This document shows, one piece after another, positions 50,952 to 59,298 of a DNA stretch of 64,000 bases. Origin of the DNA: Vibrio salinus (lineage in GTDB: Bacteria; Pseudomonadota; Gammaproteobacteria; Enterobacterales; Vibrionaceae); contig NZ_JAJSDZ010000010.1 in NCBI RefSeq assembly GCF_021272385.1, forward strand, positions 1,488,001 to 1,552,000, in the 5' to 3' direction. How positions within the stretch are numbered: the stretch's first letter is position 1; each line of letters starts with the position of its first letter. The position numbers and the translations under genes were made by a program. Under the pieces are notes generated by a model. That model was not told where the DNA came from, did not search any database, and worked only from the letters and a program-made list of their open reading frames with translations.

Positions 50952-51476
50952 ATGAAATATGCAAGAGCTTTGATTTTGTCTCTCAGTGTCTTTTTAGTCA
51001 GCTGTTCTGCAGAATTGAATGATTATAAAGGTACTGACCCGGATTTTGACCTGTTCTCGTATTTTGAAGGTAAAACAGAAGCCTGGGGAATGGTTCAGGA
51101 TTACACCAACAAGCAAACCGGCCGGTTTTATGTATCGATTGATGGACGTGTTGACGGTGATACATTAACACTTGATGAGCGGTTTACTTATCATGATGGG
51201 AAAAAGGATACGCGTGTCTGGAAGATATCCCGTTTAGCCAATGGTCACTATGAAGGTACAGCCGATGATATTATTGGTACGGCTGAGGGAAGAGCGGTCG
51301 GAAATGTATTCCGTTGGCAGTATGATTTTACTCTGAAACTTGAGGGTGGAGATATCGACGTATCCTTTGATGACTGGTTATACCGTCAGGATGAGAACCA
51401 TGTTTTTAATATCTCATACATTAAAAAATATGGGGCAACGGTTGGAAAAGTAACGCTCTTTTTTGTGAAAAAATAA
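50952..51476 (+). CDS. DUF3833 family lipoprotein
   Basis: A lipoprotein of about 174 residues. The signal sequence ends in lipobox LVSC (MKYARALILSLSVFLVSC), and mature residue 2 is serine, which favours outer-membrane sorting. The body is a DUF3833-type beta-barrel-like domain: DLFSYFEGKTEAWGMVQDYT, RRFTYHDGK-like DERFTYHDGKKDTRVWKISR and DISYIKKYG-like NISYIKKYGATVGKVTLFF. It is the last gene of the cfa operon. Start 50952 gives a clean signal peptide. Confidence 0.8.
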   Translation: MKYARALILSLSVFLVSCSAELNDYKGTDPDFDLFSYFEGKTEAWGMVQDYTNKQTGRFYVSIDGRVDGDTLTLDERFTYHDGKKDTRVWKISRLANGHYEGTADDIIGTAEGRAVGNVFRWQYDFTLKLEGGDIDVSFDDWLYRQDENHVFNISYIKKYGATVGKVTLFFVKK

Positions 51477-51496
51477 GGCTTCCGGAGAAGCCTTAT
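51466..51496 (-). terminator. Terminator between the cfa operon and purB
   Basis: A perfect 10-bp stem (ATAAGGCTTC / GAAGCCTTAT, loop CGGA, 51473-51496). Read on the minus strand it runs into a T6 tract, so it is the purB terminator; in the plus direction the T run is missing. Confidence 0.75.
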
Positions 51497-51523
51497 CAGA
51501 ATTATCGGATGTTGTCTGACTTA

Positions 51524-52894
51524 TTATAGTTTATCGGTCAGCTCAATAGCCTGACCAATGTAACTTGCCGGTGTCATCTGTTTCAGACGGGCTTTTTCTT
51601 CTTCAGGAAGTTCAAGACTATCAATGAAATTACGCATAATTTCACCATCAACACGTTTGCCACGAGTCAGTTCTTTCAGTTTTTCATAAGGCTTTTCGAT
51701 ACCATAGCGACGCATTACCGTCTGAATTGGTTCTGCAAGGACTTCCCAGTTCTGATCCAGTTCCTTCAGCAGAGCGTCGGCATTCAGTTCAAGTTTACTG
51801 ATGCCTTTCAGTGTGGATGTATAAGCAATAATGGCATAGCCAACACCAACACCCAGGTTACGTAAAACGGTAGAGTCTGTTAAATCACGCTGCCAGCGGG
51901 AAATGGGTAATTTCTGAGCAAGGTGAGTAAAGATAGCATTGGCTAAGCCTAAGTTACCTTCTGAGTTTTCGAAATCAATCGGGTTCACTTTATGAGGCAT
52001 GGTGGAAGAACCGATTTCACCGGCAATGGTTTTCTGCTTGAAGTTACCCAAAGCAATATAACCCCAGATATCACGGTCGAAGTCGATCAGGATAGTATTG
52101 AAACGGGCGACGGCATCAAATAATTCAGCAATGTAGTCATGCGGTTCAATCTGAGTGGTATAAGGGTTCCAGTTAACGCCTAGTGATTCAGTGATAAATT
52201 CTTCACTGAACTTGTGCCAGTCTAATTCCGGATAAGCAGATAGGTGAGCGTTGTAGTTACCAACAGCGCCATTGATTTTTGCCAGGATTTCAACCTGTTC
52301 AATCTGCTTATACTGACGTTCCATCCGGTATGCAACGTTTGCCATTTCTTTACCCATTGTTGATGGGGAAGCAGGCTGACCGTGAGTACGGGAAAGTAAC
52401 GGTACATCGCGGTATTCATGAGCAAGTTTTGTTATAGCGTCAATGATATTGCGAATTTCAGGCAGGATCACTTCATCACGAGCTTCTTTTAGCATTAGTG
52501 CATGCGATGTATTGTTAATGTCTTCGGATGTACAGGCAAAATGAATGAATTCTGTTACTTTGTGTAATTCAGGAATTTCTGCGATTTTTTCTTTAAGGAA
52601 GTATTCAACAGCCTTAACATCGTGGTTTGTTGTACGTTCGATTTCCTTGATACGTCCGGCATCTTCTTCGCTAAAACCAGCGGCCAATTGATCCAGGTAA
52701 TCGTTTGCTTCTTTACTGAAAGAAGGAACTTCTGGGATTCCGGCAGTTGCTGAAAGCTTTTGTAACCAACGAATTTCAACGATAGTTCGGTACTTTAGGA
52801 GGCCATACTCACTAAAGATACTGCGTAACGCAATCGTTTTACTTCCATAGCGGCCATCTACCGGTGAAACAGCAGTCAGTGCTGACAGTTCCAT
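51524..52894 (-). CDS. purB: Adenylosuccinate lyase
   Basis: PurB works at two steps of purine synthesis, releasing fumarate from SAICAR and from adenylosuccinate. It is 456 residues. The start MELSALTAVSPVDGRYG is typical of the gammaproteobacterial form. The catalytic region TRTHGQPASPSTMGKEMAN (shown shorter here as RTHGQPASPSTMGKE) holds the general acid/base histidine. The fumarase-superfamily signature is GSSTMPHKVNPIDFENSEGN. The ATG follows AGGAG. It heads the purB-hflD-mnmA neighbourhood in reverse order, with hflD and mnmA upstream on the same strand. Confidence 0.97.
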   Translation of the reverse strand: MELSALTAVSPVDGRYGSKTIALRSIFSEYGLLKYRTIVEIRWLQKLSATAGIPEVPSFSKEANDYLDQLAAGFSEEDAGRIKEIERTTNHDVKAVEYFLKEKIAEIPELHKVTEFIHFACTSEDINNTSHALMLKEARDEVILPEIRNIIDAITKLAHEYRDVPLLSRTHGQPASPSTMGKEMANVAYRMERQYKQIEQVEILAKINGAVGNYNAHLSAYPELDWHKFSEEFITESLGVNWNPYTTQIEPHDYIAELFDAVARFNTILIDFDRDIWGYIALGNFKQKTIAGEIGSSTMPHKVNPIDFENSEGNLGLANAIFTHLAQKLPISRWQRDLTDSTVLRNLGVGVGYAIIAYTSTLKGISKLELNADALLKELDQNWEVLAEPIQTVMRRYGIEKPYEKLKELTRGKRVDGEIMRNFIDSLELPEEEKARLKQMTPASYIGQAIELTDKL

Positions 52895-52948
52895 GTTTAT
52901 CTCCTGAATTATGAGTTAAGTGAGAGAAAAAAGTGTAACTTTGAATTT

Positions 52949-53569
52949 CTAGTGAATTCTAGCAAGTAATATTCTTGCTTGCTCTATGATTTTTTTCCGG
53001 CCAAAGATCAGGTGCCGACGACGGCCGCCTACCTGTCTCCAGAGCACCGCACAACGGATACCAGCCAGAAGAAGTGCGCGGACTTTTTCCTGATTGTGTG
53101 TCTGTTGCAAAACGGATGGGGTTCCGGCGATTTGTATTCTTGGCCCCAGAGGACTGATAACATCAAGATAAATGCTGGCACAGTTACTGACCATCTGTGG
53201 TTCGGTAATCGGATAGTGTTCGGACTGGCGGGCCAGCGTGTCAATTCTGTCGCCGAGTTGTGACATGGCATCATTTCTGGCATTCAGTTTTCTTTCCAGA
53301 GCCATAACACTAATAATATAGCGGGTGAGTTCATTTCCGAGTGCAGAGCTGTTCAATTTATCACAAATGGTTTCCAGTCCCGCTTTTAAGTTTTCTTCAT
53401 TTTCGAAAATATCGATAGTACTTTTGGGGTTCATACAAAGAAGGGCTTTTAAAGAAGCCTCAAATGCTTGCTCATCACAGGAACCGTCCCTTGCTAGTTT
53501 CTGAACCAGGGTTGCGGCCTGACATAAGCCGGCAAATGCAATGGTTCGGTCATAAATTGAATGAGACAC
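52949..53569 (-). CDS. hflD: High-frequency lysogenization protein HflD
   Basis: A peripheral inner-membrane protein that in E. coli binds lambda CII and lowers lysogeny; its housekeeping role is unclear. It is 206 residues, against 213 in E. coli, with SHSIYDRTIAFAGLCQAATL at the start, CMNPKSTIDIFENEENLKAG and the arginine-rich C-terminal part RCAVLWRQVGGRRRHLIFG. The start is GTG at 53567-53569, seven bases after AAGGAG; longer frames are unsupported. It is usually cotranscribed with mnmA, which lies 35 bases upstream. Confidence 0.93.
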   Translation of the reverse strand: MSHSIYDRTIAFAGLCQAATLVQKLARDGSCDEQAFEASLKALLCMNPKSTIDIFENEENLKAGLETICDKLNSSALGNELTRYIISVMALERKLNARNDAMSQLGDRIDTLARQSEHYPITEPQMVSNCASIYLDVISPLGPRIQIAGTPSVLQQTHNQEKVRALLLAGIRCAVLWRQVGGRRRHLIFGRKKIIEQARILLARIH

Positions 53570-53604
53570 AACAGGCTCCTTTTTACCAATTCTTAAGTAA
53601 TGAG

Positions 53605-54732
53605 TTAAATACGTTGTTCGATAATTCCGCCACCAAGACAGCATTCACCGCTGTAAAAAACAGCCGACTGTCCCGGAGTTACTGCAACCTGCGGAGTATC
53701 GAAAATAACTTTTATGTTATTTTCGTCAATTGGAATCACAGTACAAGGAATATCTGCCTGTCTGTAACGAGTTTTTACAGAACAGCTTAATGGTTCTGTG
53801 ATAGCCTGACGATCTACCCAGTAAAGCTGAGAGGCAATTAATCCATTGGATTTTAATAACGGATGGTCTGCCCCCTGGACCGCTATCAGCACGTTACGTT
53901 TCAGATCTTTATCAGCAACATACCATGGGTCTTCATGACCGCCACCGCCTTTCTGTCCACCGATATGAAGCCCTTTTCGTTGGCCCAGCGTGTGGTACAT
54001 TAATCCCTGATGTTCACCAATTACTTTACCTTCAGGTGTTTCAATTTTTCCTGGTTGGGCCGGTAAGTAACGGGACAAAAATTCGGTAAACTTACGCTCA
54101 CCAATAAAACAGATGCCGGTTGAATCTTTTTTCTTGGCTGTTATCAGACCTTGTTCTTCGGCAATTTTGCGGACTTGAGGTTTTTCAAGTTCGCCAACAG
54201 GGAACAGGCTACGGGCGAGTTGTTCGTGACTTAATGTATATAAAAAGTAGCTTTGATCTTTATTATTGTCGAGTCCACGTAACATCTTAGGTTTCTCACC
54301 TGAAACAGGAAAAGAACGTCTGACGTAGTGACCCATCGCAATATAATCTGCATCCAGAACTTCATCTGCAAATTCCAGAAAGGCTTTAAATTTAATTTCT
54401 TTATTACAAAGAATATCCGGATTGGGCGTTCTGCCTGCTTTATATTCTGCAAGAAAATATTCGAAGACGTTGTCCCAGTATTCCGCGGCAAAATTAATTT
54501 TATGCAGATGTATGCCTAATTTATCGCATACAGCCTGTGCATCTGCCAGATCCTGAGCAGCGGTGCAGTATTCTTCACCATCATCCTCTTCCCAGTTTTT
54601 CATAAACAAGCCTTCAACCTGGTAGCCTTGTTGCTGGAGAAGATACGCAGAAACGGAGGAATCAACACCCCCTGACATGCCAACAATGACTTTCTTATGG
54701 CTGTTTGCGTTTGGATTTTCGCTCATATTCAT
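53605..54732 (-). CDS. mnmA: tRNA 2-thiouridylase MnmA
   Basis: MnmA puts sulfur on U34 of the tRNAs for Lys, Glu and Gln, with sulfur from the Tus relay. It is about 376 residues. The ATP loop GMSGGVDSS is at residues 18-26. The catalytic cysteines lie in EEYCTAAQDLADAQAVCDKL and KDSTGICFIGERKF. RTPNPDILCNKEIKF and the GQRKGLHIGG stretch are conserved. Starts at 54732 and 54726 are both possible; a longer frame to 54756 is not needed. Confidence 0.96.
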   Translation of the reverse strand: MNMSENPNANSHKKVIVGMSGGVDSSVSAYLLQQQGYQVEGLFMKNWEEDDGEEYCTAAQDLADAQAVCDKLGIHLHKINFAAEYWDNVFEYFLAEYKAGRTPNPDILCNKEIKFKAFLEFADEVLDADYIAMGHYVRRSFPVSGEKPKMLRGLDNNKDQSYFLYTLSHEQLARSLFPVGELEKPQVRKIAEEQGLITAKKKDSTGICFIGERKFTEFLSRYLPAQPGKIETPEGKVIGEHQGLMYHTLGQRKGLHIGGQKGGGGHEDPWYVADKDLKRNVLIAVQGADHPLLKSNGLIASQLYWVDRQAITEPLSCSVKTRYRQADIPCTVIPIDENNIKVIFDTPQVAVTPGQSAVFYSGECCLGGGIIEQRI

Positions 54733-54979
54733 TACCACTCTTAAAACGTGGCGCAAATTTTAACAGAAAGATATACAAGGGGACAGAGTTTGAATTCGGT
54801 TACGTTTGATTTGAAGAGTAAATGAATAAAAAATGACCATAAGAATGAAGCAACATTATTTTGATTAAAAAAGTGGGGGATTTTTTATCAGGTAATCGAT
54901 TTCATTTGGCCGGATGAATTGCACCTGTGTCAGGACAAATATAGAATTAGCGCCTCTTATATTTAGCAAATGATTATCC

Positions 54980-56284
54980 ATGAAGTTCCCCGGCCAACGT
55001 AAAACGAAACATTATTTCCCCGTCACTGAAAGAGATCCGTTAGTGGCGCTCAATATGCCAAATCACTCATTAACTTTTACTCACGTTATTGGTATGGATC
55101 AGGTTTTGGTCGATATTGAAGCAACGGTGTCCGATGAATTAATAAAAAAATATGACTTAAGTGTCGGGCATTCATTGGTTATTGATGATGCTAAGGCCGA
55201 GAAGTTGTATCTTGAATTAGTTGAACAAAATTTAATTACTGATCAGTTTGCCGGTGGAACGATTGGAAATACCTTGCATAATTATTCTGTATTAGCTGAT
55301 GCCCGTTCTACATTATTAGGTGTCATGAGTGAAAATATTCGTATTGGCAGTTATGGATACCAATATTTATCGAATACCTCCAGTCGTGTTGATCTGAATT
55401 ATCTCCAGGGGGTGGATGGACCCATTGGACGCTGTTTCACACTTATTTCCGATGATGGAGAGAGAACATTTGCAATAAATGAAGGACGGATGAATCAGTT
55501 GCATTGGGAAAATATACCGGAGGATATATTTAAAAATGCATCAGCATTAGTTCTGAGTGCTTATTTGTTACGTTGTAAAGATGGCGATCCTATGCCAGAT
55601 TCCGCAATGAAGGCTATTGAATATGCAAAAAATAATGATATTCCAATTGTTTTAACGTTAGGCACTAAATTTGTAATAGAGCAAAATGTTTCTTTCTGGC
55701 AGTCTTTTATACGTGAACATATAACTGTTGTCGCGATGAATGAAGATGAAGGATATGCATTGACCGGGATTTCTGATCCGTTATTAGCTGCAAATAAAGC
55801 ATTAGACTGGGTGGATTTGGTTTTATGTACTGCTGGCCCTATTGGTTTATTTATGGCAGGTTATACGGATAATAATGCAAAAAGAGAAACAACCCGTCCT
55901 TTATTACCAGGTTCTATTTCTGAATTTAATCAATATGAATTCAGTCGTCCTATGAAAAAAGAAAATTGTGCTCAGCCATTAAGAGTGTATTCACATATTT
56001 CTCCGTATATGGGGGGACCGGAAACAATTAAAAATACGAATGGTGCAGGAGATGCAGCGTTAGCAGCACTTTTACATGATATGGCGGCGAATGGTTTTCA
56101 CAAAGTAAATGTCCCGAATTCAAAGAAACACAATTATGAATGTTTAACTTATTCGTCATTTTCTCAGGTATGTAAATATGCTAATAGGGCCAGTTTTGAA
56201 GTATTAGCTCAGAATTCGCCCCGGTTGTCGAGAGGATTACCGGAAAGAGAAGACAGTTTGGAAGAGTCTTATTGGGACAGATAA
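54980..56284 (+). CDS. gsk: Inosine-guanosine kinase
   Basis: A PfkB-family (ribokinase superfamily) kinase that salvages inosine and guanosine to IMP and GMP. It is 434 residues, the usual length of this long subgroup. The start reads MKFPGQRKTKHYFPVTERDP. AGGTIGNTLHNYSVLADARS is the nucleoside-binding glycine region, GPIGRCFTLISDDGERTF follows, and the catalytic aspartate is in KNTNGAGDAALAALLHDMA. A bidirectional terminator separates it from hns. Confidence 0.95.
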   Translation: MKFPGQRKTKHYFPVTERDPLVALNMPNHSLTFTHVIGMDQVLVDIEATVSDELIKKYDLSVGHSLVIDDAKAEKLYLELVEQNLITDQFAGGTIGNTLHNYSVLADARSTLLGVMSENIRIGSYGYQYLSNTSSRVDLNYLQGVDGPIGRCFTLISDDGERTFAINEGRMNQLHWENIPEDIFKNASALVLSAYLLRCKDGDPMPDSAMKAIEYAKNNDIPIVLTLGTKFVIEQNVSFWQSFIREHITVVAMNEDEGYALTGISDPLLAANKALDWVDLVLCTAGPIGLFMAGYTDNNAKRETTRPLLPGSISEFNQYEFSRPMKKENCAQPLRVYSHISPYMGGPETIKNTNGAGDAALAALLHDMAANGFHKVNVPNSKKHNYECLTYSSFSQVCKYANRASFEVLAQNSPRLSRGLPEREDSLEESYWDR

Positions 56285-56292
56285 TGAGAAAT

Positions 56293-56326
56293 AAAAAAAC
56301 AGGCACCATTTGGTGCCTGTTTTTTT
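56293..56326. terminator. Bidirectional terminator between gsk and hns
   Basis: The stem ACAGGCACC / GGTGCCTGT with loop ATTT is flanked by A7 and T7, so it can end both convergent transcripts. Confidence 0.92.
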
Positions 56327-56341
56327 AAGATATCTGCACAA

Positions 56342-56749
56342 TTAAATGGCAAAATCTTCCAAAGAACGGCCTTCATCAAGTGCTTTCTGTATTACAGAAG
56401 GCGTACGACCCTGACCTGTCCATGTTTTTTCCTGACCACTTTCATCTACATATTTATATTTTGCAGGACGTGGTTGTCTTTTTGTTTTTGTTTTTGTTTT
56501 AACTTCACCAGAAAGTGCTGAAATTAAAGCATCAACATCGATACCATCTTTAGCTATTTGATCCGCGATAGCTGCAAGTTTTGCTTCCTGAGCTTCACGT
56601 TCGGCTTTCTCTTGTTCTTCAACTTCTTTTCTTTCTTCAACAACAAGCGTTAATTTTTCCAGAGCTTCTTCTAATTGTTGAAGGGTTAAATCTCGGGCAT
56701 ATGCGCGTAGGCTGCGAATATTCAATAATGTTTTAGTTAGTTCAGACAT
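56342..56749 (-). CDS. hns: Nucleoid-associated protein H-NS
   Basis: A 135-residue H-NS-family protein that binds AT-rich DNA and silences transferred genes. The N-terminal oligomerisation helices (LLNIRSLRAYARDLTLQQLE, EEALEKLTLVVEERKEVEE) are followed by a basic linker of lysine, threonine and arginine repeats (VKTKTKTKRQPRP). The DNA-binding domain contains YKYVDESGQEKTWTGQGRTP and ends LDEGRSLEDFAI. It is preceded by a long AT-rich region, a common setting for H-NS autoregulation. Confidence 0.95.
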   Translation of the reverse strand: MSELTKTLLNIRSLRAYARDLTLQQLEEALEKLTLVVEERKEVEEQEKAEREAQEAKLAAIADQIAKDGIDVDALISALSGEVKTKTKTKRQPRPAKYKYVDESGQEKTWTGQGRTPSVIQKALDEGRSLEDFAI

Positions 56750-57079
56750 TTCAAAATCCCACTAAAAGAATATAAATACATTTATAAGAATAAAACTGTA
56801 TTACTAATAATACAATATAGAGCAATTAATTAATATATCAGAATGTAGAATAAATTTAATTAATAGTAAATAAATATTACGTTATATAAATACAAATTAC
56901 ATATTGATGACTTTATATAATTGAATATTTATTCATAAATAATGACTTAAAATGAATTAATGTGCTGGATGAGATTAAAAAAGTAGTTATTTATGTTGAA
57001 AAAATGGATTTAAACCGTAAAATAACGCGCTCCTGGCTTGGGTGCGATATATCAAAGTATAAATTGGTATATGACACCT
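56750..57079. other. AT-rich intergenic region upstream of hns and the riboswitch
   Basis: About 330 strongly AT-rich bases between the divergent hns and nhaC-family genes. It must carry both promoters and could be an H-NS binding region. No specific motif was recognised. Confidence 0.45.
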
Positions 57080-57257
57080 TACGTAGAGGCGCAATTTAAA
57101 TCAGTAAGTACAGATAGGGTGATACCGTCATGCTGTATTGAAAGGTTATCTTGCCGAAGTGAGTTTGTATATCAAAACAATTCGCTGGGGTTGTATTCGA
57201 AAGGAACAACACTGCCATAGTCGAGAATATAAATAGAAACTATGGAGCGCTACTGTG
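57080..57257 (+). ncRNA. Lysine riboswitch (L box)
   Basis: The stretch carries the conserved L-box blocks in order: GTAGAGGCGC near the 5' end, CAGTAAGTA, GAAAGG with TTGCCGAAG, CGCTGGGGTTG, ACTGCCATAGT and the closing ATGGAGCGCTACTG. GTAG and CTAC at the ends can form helix P1. It lies about 115 bases before the NhaC-family gene. A hairpin follows (GGGTGAAGTG ... CACTTCCC, about 57268-57289) without a T run, so the mode of control is not clear. Confidence 0.9.
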
Positions 57258-57370
57258 GGTTGGGTGAAGTGTTCACTTCCCTGTCACTTAGTTCAACAAT
57301 TGCAAACAGTTTGAGTTGTAATGTTCTGCAGTAGATCTCTTCCCATATTAATACTTGGTGATTGAAGATC

Positions 57371-58948
57371 ATGAATTTAATTGATTTTAGTTCCTCTCCG
57401 ATATCAATAATTCCGCCGGTAATCGCGTTAAGTCTAGCTATTATTACCCGTAAAGTTTTATTGTCGTTGGGTGTGGGCATTGTTTTAGGTGCTTTATTAT
57501 TAACAGATTTTTCTATATTTAACGCTTTTATTTATATAAAAGATCAGGTTCTTTCTATCTTTATTGAAGATGGGGGAATTAATAGCTGGAATATGAGTAT
57601 TGTCGGATTCCTTATATTGTTGGGTATGATGACGGCGATACTAACCTTATCTGGTGGTACAAAAGCATTTGCTGACTGGGCACAGGCCCGGGTTAAAGGG
57701 AAAATCGGCTCACAACTTCTTGCCGCGTTCCTCGGCGTTTTCATTTTTGTCGATGATTATTTTAATAGTCTTGCTGTTGGCTCTATTGCCCGTCCGGTAA
57801 CAGATCGTTTTAATGTGTCTCGCTCTAAACTTGCTTATATTCTGGATTCAACGGCCGCACCAATGTGCGTCATTATGCCGGCTTCCAGCTGGGGGGCTTA
57901 TATAATGACTATCGTGGGTGGGATTCTTGTCACTCATGGTATTACAGACTACAGTCCTTTGGGGGCGTATGTGCGTCTGATACCAATGAATTTCTATGCC
58001 ATTTTCGCCTTGTTAATGGTATTTGCCGTCGTTATTTTCAGGCTGGATATCGGTGTGATGAAGGCTCACGAGCATGATATGACACATCAGGATAGTGACA
58101 ATTCTGCCGTGGATTTGATGGATGAACTGAACATTAAAGAAAGCGAGAATGGTAAAGTCTCGGATTTAATTATGCCGATTGTGATTCTGATTATCGCAAC
58201 GATATGTTCAATGTTGTATACCGGTAATGAAGCACTTAAAGCGGATGGGTTGGAATTTAATCTGTTGGGTGCGTTTGAAAATACCGATGTTGGTATGTCA
58301 TTAATTTATGGCGGTATTGCGGGGGTAGTTTCAGCGCTTTATTCCGTTGTCAGACAAAAAATCGTAGCTAAACAAACAGTATCAGCGCTATGGTTGGGCG
58401 CCCGTTCAATGTTTGGTGCTATTTTAATTCTGATTTTTGCATGGACAATTGGTTCAACCATTAAAGATATTAAAACGGGCGCTTACCTTGCGTCTCTTGT
58501 TCAAAGTAATATTGATGTGCATTGGTTACCCGCGTTACTGTTTATTTTATCCGGGCTTATGGCTTTTGCGACAGGTACGTCATGGGGTACGTTTGGTATC
58601 ATGTTGCCGATAGCTGGTGATATTGCTGCATCGACAGAAATTGCTTTAATGTTGCCAATGTTAGGTGCGGTGCTGGCAGGTTCAGTCTTCGGTGACCACT
58701 GTTCTCCGATTTCGGATACAACAATTCTGTCGTCTACAGGAGCAAGATGTCATCATATTGATCATGTGTCTACTCAGTTGCCTTATGCGTTGGCAGTTGC
58801 ACTTGTGTCTGTTGTCGGATATGTGGTTTTAGGTCTGACGGATTCGACATTTATGTCTTTTTCTGCAGCGTCGGTTGCGTTTGTGGTTATTTGTTCCGGT
58901 ATGTCAAAATTAAGTGGTGCGAAGCAGGTACAGCCCGATTTAGCATAA
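57371..58948 (+). CDS. NhaC-family antiporter, probable lysine transporter
   Basis: A membrane protein of about 525 residues of the NhaC Na+/H+ antiporter family with ten or more spans. Landmarks are FIFVDDYFNSLAVGSIARPV, SRSKLAYILDSTAAPMCVIM, PASSWGAYIM, FATGTSWGTFGIMLPIAGDI and SVFGDHCSPISDTTILSSTG; the paired acidic-polar motifs in each half are typical. The lysine riboswitch in front argues that lysine (or a lysine-derived amine) is the substrate rather than only sodium. I take ATG 57371 as the start; TTG 57362 is in frame but weak. A terminator follows. Confidence 0.88.
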   Translation: MNLIDFSSSPISIIPPVIALSLAIITRKVLLSLGVGIVLGALLLTDFSIFNAFIYIKDQVLSIFIEDGGINSWNMSIVGFLILLGMMTAILTLSGGTKAFADWAQARVKGKIGSQLLAAFLGVFIFVDDYFNSLAVGSIARPVTDRFNVSRSKLAYILDSTAAPMCVIMPASSWGAYIMTIVGGILVTHGITDYSPLGAYVRLIPMNFYAIFALLMVFAVVIFRLDIGVMKAHEHDMTHQDSDNSAVDLMDELNIKESENGKVSDLIMPIVILIIATICSMLYTGNEALKADGLEFNLLGAFENTDVGMSLIYGGIAGVVSALYSVVRQKIVAKQTVSALWLGARSMFGAILILIFAWTIGSTIKDIKTGAYLASLVQSNIDVHWLPALLFILSGLMAFATGTSWGTFGIMLPIAGDIAASTEIALMLPMLGAVLAGSVFGDHCSPISDTTILSSTGARCHHIDHVSTQLPYALAVALVSVVGYVVLGLTDSTFMSFSAASVAFVVICSGMSKLSGAKQVQPDLA

Positions 58949-58969
58949 TATTTTGTAATTCAATGAATT

Positions 58970-58996
58970 AAAAGAGAGGCATTGTCTCTCTTTTTT
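58970..58996 (+). terminator. Rho-independent terminator after the NhaC-family gene
   Basis: AAAGAGAG pairs with CTCTCTTT over loop GCATTGT, followed by a T4 run. Confidence 0.8.
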
Positions 58997-59095
58997 CTTT
59001 GCATGATATAAAATAAAAAAATGAAATTTAAGCTTGAAAATTATGTATTTCTTAGTGTAAGGTGAATCCAACACAACGAAATGAGTTAAATTAGT

Positions 59096-59140
59096 ATGCG
59101 CCTTTTTGAAATTACTTTTCATCACCATCATCATCCCTAA
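59096..59140 (+). CDS. hisL: His operon leader peptide
   Basis: A 14-residue peptide, MRLFEITFHHHHHP, with five successive histidine codons. Slow translation at low His-tRNA would favour the antiterminator. The attenuator stem lies 70 bases further on and hisG follows, as in the enterobacterial his leader. The sequence is diagnostic. Confidence 0.95.
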   Translation: MRLFEITFHHHHHP

Positions 59141-59166
59141 TCGTCTTTCGGGGAGATGAGCGCATA

Positions 59167-59250
59167 CCCGGGAGACAGATACTCCCGGAGGTTAACATCT
59201 AAAGAATTTGTTAAAACCCTCGGGAGCTTGGCTCCCGAGGGTTTTTTCTT
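59167..59250 (+). promoter_or_regulatory. His attenuator: antiterminator and terminator hairpins
   Basis: CCGGGAG (about 59168-59174) pairs with CTCCCGG (59182-59188) as an upstream hairpin. The terminator stem ACCCTCGGGAGC (59216-59227) pairs perfectly with GCTCCCGAGGGT (59231-59242) over TTG and runs into T6. The shared CGGGAG/CTCCCG elements allow the alternative pairing expected for attenuation. Confidence 0.88.
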
Positions 59251-59298
59251 TTTCGCCTGACAAACAAAACAGAATTTACAAAATAAAGGAATAATGTA

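Noticed and set aside
57038..57220. A 60-codon plus-strand frame beginning MGAIYQSINWYM
   Set aside because: It lies over the 5' half of the lysine riboswitch, whose conserved RNA blocks explain the sequence. It has no ribosome binding site or recognisable protein motif.
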